Program-made: the position numbers and the translations under genes
Notes under the pieces: generated by a model
What the model was told of the DNA's origin: nothing
The model's input: only the letters and a program-made list of their open reading frames with translations
The model's database searches: none
Part shown: one piece after another, positions 6,736-11,982 of the stretch
Position numbering within the stretch: the first letter of the stretch is position 1
Layout: every line of letters starts with the position of its first letter
Source of the DNA: Bacillota bacterium
GTDB lineage: Bacteria > Bacillota > Desulfotomaculia > Desulfotomaculales > Desulfallaceae
DNA: 11,982 bases
Reading direction: 5' to 3'
Assembly: GCA_009781965.1 (NCBI GenBank)
Contig: WQUS01000195.1
Location: forward strand, 1-11,982

Positions 6736-8045
6736 AAGCGGCGACTTTGACCATCGCCGGCGCCGGACTGGCCGGTTCCGAGGCTGCCTGGCAGGCGGCC
6801 GGCCGGGGCGTGCCGGTGCGGTTATATGAAATGCGCCCGGTTAAAACCACTCCGGCCCACCAGACCGGTTATTTCGCCGAACTGGTTTGCAGCAATTCAT
6901 TGCGGGCGGCCGGGCTGGAAAATGCGGTGGGTCTTTTAAAGGAAGAAATGCGCCGGATGAATTCATTGATTATGCGCTGCGCCGATGAAAATGCGCTCCC
7001 GGCCGGTGGCGCCCTGGCAGTGGACAGGGAAGGGTTTGCCGGTTCGGTGACCAGGGCGCTGGAGGAGCACCCCTTGGTCGAGGTGGTGCGGGAAGAATTC
7101 ACCGGCCATGACGAAGGGGTAACCATAATCGCCACCGGACCCCTGACCTCCGAGTCATTGGCCGCAATGCTGCAAACCATTACCGGCCGGGAAAACCTGT
7201 ATTTTCACGATGCTGTGGCGCCAATCGTGGCTTTGGATTCCGTTAATTTGGACCGGGCCTTTTGGTCTTCCCGCTACGACCGGGGCACGGACGATTATCT
7301 GAATTGTCCGCTGAACCGGGAAGAATACGAGTTGTTCCGCAACGCTTTGGCAACCGCCGAACGGGCCTCCCGCAAGGATTTTGACCGGGAGAATAATTTT
7401 GAAGGCTGTATGCCCATTGAAATTTTAGCCCGGCGGGGGATGGACACGATGCGCTTTGGACCTCTGAAACCGGTTGGTCTGGTGGATCCGCGCACCGGTC
7501 AGAGACCCTATGCGGTGGTGCAGTTGCGCCTGGATAACGCAGCCGGGACCCTTTTAAATCTGGTGGGTTTTCAAACCCACCTTAAATGGAGCGAACAAAA
7601 AAGGGTGTTTGGCCTAATCCCCGGGTTGGAACGGGCCGAATTTGTCCGTTACGGAGTGATGCATCGCAATACTTACATTAACGCGCCGGTTTTTTTGCAG
7701 CCCACCTATCAGGGTAAAGATAACAGCCGCTTTTTTATGGCCGGCCAAATCACCGGGGTGGAAGGTTATGTGGAATCGGCGGCTTCGGGCCTGGTGGCGG
7801 GCATTAACGCCGCCAGATTAACAGAGGGCCTCGAGCCTCTGGCGCCGCCACCGGAAACAGCCTTGGGGGCGTTGGCTCATTACATTACTGCCGCGGACCC
7901 GCAGCGGTTTCAACCCATGAATGTTAACTTCGGTTTGTTTCCGCCGCTGCCAGAGCAGATTAGGGAGCGGAAAAAGCGCAACGCCGCTTATGCTGCCAGA
8001 GCGCTGGCTGCTTTGCAAAGCTGGCGGGAGTCCGTGGGGCGGTGA
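6732..8045 (+). CDS. trmFO: Folate-dependent tRNA (uracil-54-C5)-methyltransferase TrmFO
   Basis: A 437-residue FAD enzyme that makes m5U54 in the T-loop of tRNA, using methylene-tetrahydrofolate as carbon donor. The N-terminal dinucleotide-binding motif is IAGAGLAGSEAA (8-19). The two cysteines known to matter in the Bacillus enzyme fall at the same numbers here: Cys53 in AELVCSNSLR and Cys226 in FEGCMPIE. The C-terminal NFGLFPPL segment is family-typical. The start is TTG at 6732, overlapping the topA stop by four bases, so translation is probably coupled. GATGAGGG upstream within topA is a modest ribosome site. It is often annotated gid in Firmicutes and sits in the same topA-xerC context there. 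Confidence 0.96.
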   Translation: MKAATLTIAGAGLAGSEAAWQAAGRGVPVRLYEMRPVKTTPAHQTGYFAELVCSNSLRAAGLENAVGLLKEEMRRMNSLIMRCADENALPAGGALAVDREGFAGSVTRALEEHPLVEVVREEFTGHDEGVTIIATGPLTSESLAAMLQTITGRENLYFHDAVAPIVALDSVNLDRAFWSSRYDRGTDDYLNCPLNREEYELFRNALATAERASRKDFDRENNFEGCMPIEILARRGMDTMRFGPLKPVGLVDPRTGQRPYAVVQLRLDNAAGTLLNLVGFQTHLKWSEQKRVFGLIPGLERAEFVRYGVMHRNTYINAPVFLQPTYQGKDNSRFFMAGQITGVEGYVESAASGLVAGINAARLTEGLEPLAPPPETALGALAHYITAADPQRFQPMNVNFGLFPPLPEQIRERKKRNAAYAARALAALQSWRESVGR

Positions 8046-8057
8046 GGGGAGAACCAG

Positions 8058-8966
8058 GTGTACGGTTATATCGACGGTTTTTTGTTTTATCTGCAGGCGG
8101 AAAAAAACGCTTCGCCACATACGGTGCGCAACTACCAGCGGGATTTGTTTGACGGGGTGTCCTTTTTTGCCCGGCTTTTAAACCGGGACGATTACAAACT
8201 GCACCCGGCGGAGATCACCGTCGCGCTGTTCAGACAGTATCTGGGCGAGATGCGCGCCCAAAACAAAGCGGGAGCCACAATATTAAGGCGGCTTTCCTCC
8301 TGGCGTTCCTTTTACCGTTATATCTGCCGGGAGGGGGTAGTGACTGAAAACCCGCTGCGCCGGCTCGGCAGTCCCAAACGGGAAAAAAAATTGCCCGGTT
8401 TGCTGGCTGAAGAGGAAATAAGCAGGCTCATGGAGGCGCCCAACCGCGACAATGTTTTGGGCCTGCGTGACCGGGCGGTTTTAGAGACCTTGTATGGCGC
8501 CGGCCTCAGGGTAGCGGAACTGGTGGCCATTGATATTGCCGCCGTTGATTTTAAGCGCGCCGCCGTTAAGGTTACCGGCAAGGGCAACCGGGAAAGAATT
8601 GCCCCCTTGGGGGAATATGCCCTGAATTCATTGCACGCGTACATAAGAAGAGCCCGGCCCCTGCTGATGGCCAAGCACCCCGGCCGGGTGGACGCACTTT
8701 TTTTGAATAACCGGGGCGAGCGTTTGACGGACCGCGGCGTGCGTTGGTTGATTAAACGGTATGCTGCTTTGACCGGACTGGAGCCGGGAACCAGCCCTCA
8801 TACCTTTCGTCATTCCTATGCCACGCACATGCTGGATCACGGGGCTGATTTAAGGGTGGTGCAGGAACTTTTGGGCCATGTCCGTCTTTCCACCACCCAG
8901 ATTTATACCCATCTCAGCCGGGAGCGGATTAGAAAGGTTTATGAACAGACCCATCCGAGGAGGTAG
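8058..8966 (+). CDS. xerC: Tyrosine recombinase XerC
   Basis: A 302-residue tyrosine recombinase that, with a XerD partner, resolves chromosome dimers at dif during division. The N-terminal SAM-like core-binding domain spans about 1-90. The catalytic set is complete: Arg151 in GAGLRVAEL, Lys175 in GKGNRER, His248 and Arg251 in SPHTFRHSYATHML, His274 in LLGHVRLSTTQ and nucleophile Tyr283 in IYTH. The GTG start is preceded by GAGGGGAG seven bases away, 12 bases after the trmFO stop. The XerC identity (codV in Bacillus) rests on its place between trmFO and hslV. No attachment-site pair or integrase-type cargo is visible, so a mobile-element role is unlikely. Confidence 0.93.
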   Translation: MYGYIDGFLFYLQAEKNASPHTVRNYQRDLFDGVSFFARLLNRDDYKLHPAEITVALFRQYLGEMRAQNKAGATILRRLSSWRSFYRYICREGVVTENPLRRLGSPKREKKLPGLLAEEEISRLMEAPNRDNVLGLRDRAVLETLYGAGLRVAELVAIDIAAVDFKRAAVKVTGKGNRERIAPLGEYALNSLHAYIRRARPLLMAKHPGRVDALFLNNRGERLTDRGVRWLIKRYAALTGLEPGTSPHTFRHSYATHMLDHGADLRVVQELLGHVRLSTTQIYTHLSRERIRKVYEQTHPRR

Positions 8967-8971
8967 TCTTG

Positions 8972-9508
8972 ATGAGCGACTTTCATGCCACCACTATTGT
9001 GGCGGTGAAAAAAGGCCGGGATGTGGCCATGGCCGGCGACGGTCAGGTTACTTTCGGCCAAAATACCGTGCTGAAACATAACGCCCGTAAGCTGCGCCGC
9101 TTGTATGGCAATGCGGTGTTAGCCGGCTTCGCCGGCTCGGTCTCGGACGCCCTCACTTTGTTTGAAAAATTTGAGGTTAAGCTGGACAGCTATCAGGGCA
9201 ATATTAAGAAAGCGGCGGTGGAACTGGCCAAGGACTGGCGCACCGACAAATACCTGCGCCGCTTGGAAGCCTTGCTGGTGGTGGCCGATCCGGACTGTAT
9301 CCTCGTCATCAGCGGCGACGGAGAGGTCATTGAACCTGACGACGACATTGTGGCGATTGGTTCCGGCGGTCCTTACGCTTTAGCCGCCGCCCGGGCGCTG
9401 GTCAGATATACGGAGATGTCCGCGGCTGAAGCAGTGGAAAAAGCGCTGCAAATCGCCGCCGAAATATGTGTCTACACAAATGACAAAATTACCGTAGAGA
9501 AAATATAA
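8972..9508 (+). CDS. hslV: ATP-dependent protease peptidase subunit HslV (ClpQ)
   Basis: A 178-residue proteasome-like peptidase that forms a double hexamer capped by HslU and degrades unfolded or tagged cytosolic proteins. The short propeptide MSDFHA precedes Thr7, which should become the N-terminal nucleophile in TTIVAVKKG. GDGQVTFGQ (residues 18-26) and AGFAGSVSDALTLFEKFE are family signatures. The threonine nucleophile is the classical type, unlike the serine form in Bacillus subtilis CodW. ATG at 8972 is chosen over TTG at 8969 because GAGGAGGT (8957-8964) lies seven bases upstream, formed by the last codons of xerC. Confidence 0.96.
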   Translation: MSDFHATTIVAVKKGRDVAMAGDGQVTFGQNTVLKHNARKLRRLYGNAVLAGFAGSVSDALTLFEKFEVKLDSYQGNIKKAAVELAKDWRTDKYLRRLEALLVVADPDCILVISGDGEVIEPDDDIVAIGSGGPYALAAARALVRYTEMSAAEAVEKALQIAAEICVYTNDKITVEKI

Positions 9509-9509
9509 T

Positions 9510-9528
9510 TCGAACTTCGAACCTCGAA
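9510..9528. repeat. TCGAACY heptamer repeat in the hslV-hslU gap
   Basis: TCGAACT, TCGAACC and a partial TCGAA lie in tandem, starting one base after the hslV stop. This is the same heptamer as at 1-33. It occupies much of the 51-base gap, leaving the hslU ribosome site (GGGAGGA, 9546-9552) untouched. A TTCGAA-C-TTCGAA palindromic arrangement is present at 9509-9521. It is not followed by a T-tract, so it is probably not a terminator. Confidence 0.8.
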
Positions 9529-9559
9529 TATAGTTTGCAGAAACCGGGAGGATTGGTTG

Positions 9560-10960
9560 ATGGAATCGCTTACACCCAAAGAAATAGTCGCTGAGTTGGA
9601 CAAGTATGTGGTGGGGCAGGAACAGGCGAAAAAAGCCGTGGCTATTGCTCTGCGCAACCGGTACCGCCGCAGCAGGCTGCCGGAGGATCTGTTGGATGAA
9701 GTAATGCCCAAGAATATTCTCATGATTGGGCCCACCGGGGTAGGGAAAACCGAAATTGCCAGGCGGCTGGCCAGATTGGTCAGCGCGCCGTTCGTTAAAG
9801 TTGAAGCAACCAAATTTACCGAGGTGGGGTACGTTGGCCGGGACGTGGAGTCGATGGTCCGGGATCTGGTGGAAACCTCAATTAGAATGGTGCGCCGGGA
9901 GAAGGTGGCCCAGGTGGAGGGGGAAGCCGCGAAATTAGCCGACGAACGGATTATCGAGTTGCTGGCGCCAATGCCGATGCGGGATAATCTGGTGAAAAAT
10001 CCCTTGGAGATGCTTTTTGGTCCCGCTAAAACGCCGGCCCAGGGGGACGAAAACCGTTATGACCAAGCAGCCGGCCGGATCCGCTTTGAAAGGGAAACCC
10101 TAAAGGAAAAAATGGCCCGAGGCGAGCTGGAAGATGAAATTGTTGAAATTGAAGTGGAGGATACCAAATCGCCGATGATGGAAGTGTTTAGCGGTTCCGG
10201 CGTGGAGGAAATGGGTATTAACATCGGCGACATGCTGGGCAATCTGATTCCGAAAAAAAAGCGGCTGCGCAGGGTCAGCATAGCTGAAGCGCGCAAGATT
10301 GTCACCCAGCAGGAAGCACAGAAACTGATTGATATGGACGAGGTCTCCGCTACCGCTATCTACAGGGCGGAAAACAGCGGCATTATTTTTTTGGATGAAA
10401 TAGAGAAAATAGCGGTCAGGGACGGGGGCACCGGTCCTGATGTTTCCCGGGGCGGAGTGCAGCGGGATATTCTGCCTGTGGTGGAAGGGTCAACTGTGAT
10501 GACCAAGTACGGTCCGGTGAAGACAGATCATGTGCTATTTATTGCCGCCGGCGCCTTTCACATGTCCAAGCCCTCGGATTTAATTCCGGAACTGCAGGGG
10601 CGTTTCCCCATCCGAGTAGAGTTATCCAGCCTTTCCAAGGATGACTTTCTGCAGATTTTAACCGAGCCCAAAAATTCTTTAATCAGGCAATACATTGAAT
10701 TATTGCGTACGGAAGGGCTTGAACTTAAATTTTCACAGAAATCCCTTGTGAAAATTGCGGAAATCGCGTATACTGTTAATGAGCAGACTGAGAACATCGG
10801 TGCCAGAAGGCTTCACACCATTGTTGAGAAACTACTTGAAGACATTTCTTTTGAGGCCGCGGATTTAGCCGTCGGTTCTTTTGACGTTAATGAGGATTAC
10901 GTCTCGCAAAAGCTTTCCGGTATTGCCAGCGACAAAGATTTAAGCAGATATATTCTTTAG
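9560..10960 (+). CDS. hslU: ATP-dependent protease ATPase subunit HslU (ClpY)
   Basis: A 466-residue AAA+ unfoldase that feeds substrates into HslV. The Walker A motif is GPTGVGKT (57-64) and the pore loop GYVG (90-93) follows. The intermediate (I) domain spans roughly 100-240 and is rich in charged residues. Walker B is FLDE, with Asp279-Glu280. The C-terminal tail LSRYIL matches the HslU tail that inserts into HslV to activate it. ATG at 9560 is preferred to TTG at 9557, with GGGAGGA (9546-9552) seven bases upstream. It follows hslV after a heptamer-bearing gap, and the pair should be co-expressed. Confidence 0.97.
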   Translation: MESLTPKEIVAELDKYVVGQEQAKKAVAIALRNRYRRSRLPEDLLDEVMPKNILMIGPTGVGKTEIARRLARLVSAPFVKVEATKFTEVGYVGRDVESMVRDLVETSIRMVRREKVAQVEGEAAKLADERIIELLAPMPMRDNLVKNPLEMLFGPAKTPAQGDENRYDQAAGRIRFERETLKEKMARGELEDEIVEIEVEDTKSPMMEVFSGSGVEEMGINIGDMLGNLIPKKKRLRRVSIAEARKIVTQQEAQKLIDMDEVSATAIYRAENSGIIFLDEIEKIAVRDGGTGPDVSRGGVQRDILPVVEGSTVMTKYGPVKTDHVLFIAAGAFHMSKPSDLIPELQGRFPIRVELSSLSKDDFLQILTEPKNSLIRQYIELLRTEGLELKFSQKSLVKIAEIAYTVNEQTENIGARRLHTIVEKLLEDISFEAADLAVGSFDVNEDYVSQKLSGIASDKDLSRYIL

Positions 10961-11088
10961 CAATATTTATTTTCATAGATGTGTTTTATCTGCCTTATTG
11001 TGGCAAAATAATTAATGTGTGACGATGTCTGACTGTTCAGTGATTGTCGAATAAAATCAGAGTTAATTAAGAAAAGAGGCGATGAGAT
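10961..11088 (+). other. hslU-codY intergenic leader
   Basis: This 128-base A+T-rich spacer may carry a separate codY promoter, but no convincing -35/-10 pair stands out. A small dyad ACTG-TT-CAGT lies at 11032-11041 without a T-tract. The codY ribosome site AGAGG is at 11075-11079. I saw no good match to the CodY box AATTTTCWGAAAATT. Confidence 0.4.
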
Positions 11089-11871
11089 TTGAGAGGCTTG
11101 CTGGAAAAAACCCGTTCCATAAACAAGGTGTTGCAAAAATCGGCGGGTTATCCGGTTGACTTCAAGGAAATTGCCGCGATCCTCAGTGAGAACATAGAAT
11201 GCAGCATCTATATCCTTGACCGCCGCGGTAAGGTATTGGGATTTACTTATCTCAAAGGATTTATTTGCGAGGTTATGGAGGATATTGTGGAGTCTCCGGC
11301 TGGATTTCCTAAGGATTATAACGAAAATTTGTTAAGAATTAACGAAACCCATGCTAACATTTGTCAGACGTTAAACATCTGTGCTTTCAGACATGATAAA
11401 AAATGTGACTACAGCAAGGTGACTACCGTGGTGCCCATTGTGGGCGGCGGTACCAGATTGGGGACCTTGGTGCTGGCCAAATATGACAACAACTTTACCG
11501 ATGAAGACTTGATTTTGGCCGAACTGGGCGCCACTGTGGTGGGCATGGAAATACTCAGGGCCAGGCAGGATCGCATGGAGGAAGAAGCCAGAAAACGCGC
11601 CGCTGTGCAAATTGCTTTGGGCACCCTTTCTTATTCCGAAATGGATGCGGTGAACCATATCTTCGAACAGCTGGAGGGCGACGAAGGCCTTTTGGTGGCC
11701 AGCAAAATTGCGGACCGGGTGGGGATTACCAGATCGGTGATTGTGAATGCCTTGCGTAAATTTGAAAGCGCCGGCGTGATCGAATCCAAGTCCCTGGGGA
11801 TGAAGGGAACTTATATCAAAGTTCTTAACGACCGCTTGCTTGAAGAACTGGATCGTCTCAAGCAGCAATAG
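11089..11871 (+). CDS. codY: GTP- and branched-chain-amino-acid-responsive regulator CodY
   Basis: A 260-residue global repressor of stationary-phase and nutrient genes in Firmicutes. The GAF effector domain spans about 1-160, beginning LLEKTRSINKVLQ, with VPIVGGGTRLGTLVLA (115-130) and LAELGATVVGMEILR (143-157). The linker EEEARKRAAVQIALGTLSYSE leads to the winged helix, in which ASKIADRVGITRSVIVNALR (204-223) contains the recognition helix and SLGMKGTYIKVLN follows. The TTG start is supported by AGAGG (11075-11079) nine bases upstream and by the family's normal N-terminus; an ATG at 11082 is out of frame. Against my memory of Bacillus CodY, the isoleucine-contact positions appear changed and the GAF domain has five cysteines (38, 60, 92, 98, 106). 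It closes the conserved block. Confidence 0.96.
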   Translation: MRGLLEKTRSINKVLQKSAGYPVDFKEIAAILSENIECSIYILDRRGKVLGFTYLKGFICEVMEDIVESPAGFPKDYNENLLRINETHANICQTLNICAFRHDKKCDYSKVTTVVPIVGGGTRLGTLVLAKYDNNFTDEDLILAELGATVVGMEILRARQDRMEEEARKRAAVQIALGTLSYSEMDAVNHIFEQLEGDEGLLVASKIADRVGITRSVIVNALRKFESAGVIESKSLGMKGTYIKVLNDRLLEELDRLKQQ

Positions 11872-11884
11872 GCTATGGATTTTA

Positions 11885-11982
11885 GTTACTGGTCAGACCC
11901 TGTGTTTGTTAGTACCCGTAGCCCAGGCCCGTAAAGTTATTAACCGTAAGCGATTTCTCGAAGAGTATGAGCGCACGGTTAA
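11885..11982 (+). repeat. 98-bp dispersed repeat element, right copy
   Basis: The inverted partner of 34-131, with 95 of 98 bases identical. It starts 13 bases after the codY stop and runs to the window edge, where the left copy suggests it ends. Read in the codY direction it has the same relation to its upstream gene as the left copy has to the flavoprotein operon. It contains three CCGTA steps (11916-11920, 11929-11933, 11944-11948) and the 8-base stem ACCGTAA-side arms TTAACCGT (11940-11947) and ACGGTTAA (11975-11982). It has no T-tract, so a plain intrinsic terminator is not evident. Confidence 0.85.

Noticed and set aside
8058..8966. Integrase of a mobile element
   Set aside because: The position between trmFO and hslV, its size and its complete Xer motifs fit the chromosomal dimer-resolution recombinase; no attachment-site duplication was seen.
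11050..11072. CodY-binding box upstream of codY
   Set aside because: The best-looking stretch around AATAAAATCAGAGTTAATT matches the AATTTTCWGAAAATT consensus at too few positions.
11371..11868. 165-residue open frame on the minus strand
   Set aside because: Antisense to codY, with His-rich shadow composition and no family resemblance.
34..11982. An invertible 12-kb segment or composite transposon bounded by the inverted repeats
   Set aside because: The interior is a conserved housekeeping order, there is no transposase or invertase beyond the housekeeping XerC, and the repeats sit at gene 3' ends. A multicopy dispersed repeat with contig-end breakage explains it more simply.

Overview
The window looks like a chromosomal segment of a Gram-positive anaerobe from the Clostridia, most likely a Peptococcaceae/Desulfotomaculum-type organism. 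Three things suggest this: the gene order dprA-topA-trmFO-xerC-hslV-hslU-codY, which is classical for Firmicutes; the presence of CodY and the folate-dependent TrmFO; and strong AGGAGG-type ribosome sites with frequent TTG/GTG starts. The genus is an inference from protein character, not from a search.

Layout. Positions 1-33 are a tandem heptamer (TCGAACY). Positions 34-131 are one copy of a 98-bp element whose inverted, 95/98 identical partner fills the right edge (11885-11982). On the minus strand, 135-1911 is a compact three-gene operon: a PadR-family repressor and two flavodoxin-fold NAD(P)H/FMN proteins, joined by two ATGA stop/start overlaps. It is driven by a well-formed promoter (TTTACA, 17 bp, TATAAT) that sits inside a 30-bp imperfect palindrome, the probable PadR operator. 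Positions 2015-3211 hold an A+T-rich orphan membrane protein of unknown function with an uncertain start, followed by a possible 24-codon ORF.

From 3378 onward all genes are on the plus strand and form the conserved housekeeping block: DprA (ssDNA/RecA loader), topoisomerase I, TrmFO (tRNA m5U54), a XerC-type recombinase, the HslVU protease and the global regulator CodY. topA/trmFO overlap by 4 bases, and trmFO/xerC/hslV are 5-12 bases apart, consistent with one transcript. hslV and hslU are separated by a 51-base gap carrying the same heptamer repeat as the left edge. codY has a 128-base leader and may have its own promoter.

The housekeeping genes look intact, with all expected catalytic residues. 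I do not see a complete new defence or mobile system. The items most worth a second look are the 98-bp element, which lies just 3' of a gene in the same relative orientation at both ends, the dispersed TCGAACY heptamers, the PadR palindrome/flavoprotein operon, the orphan membrane protein, and a cysteine-rich, altered effector domain in CodY. Because both window ends lie in or next to repeats, this may be a whole contig whose ends are assembly breaks (inference).
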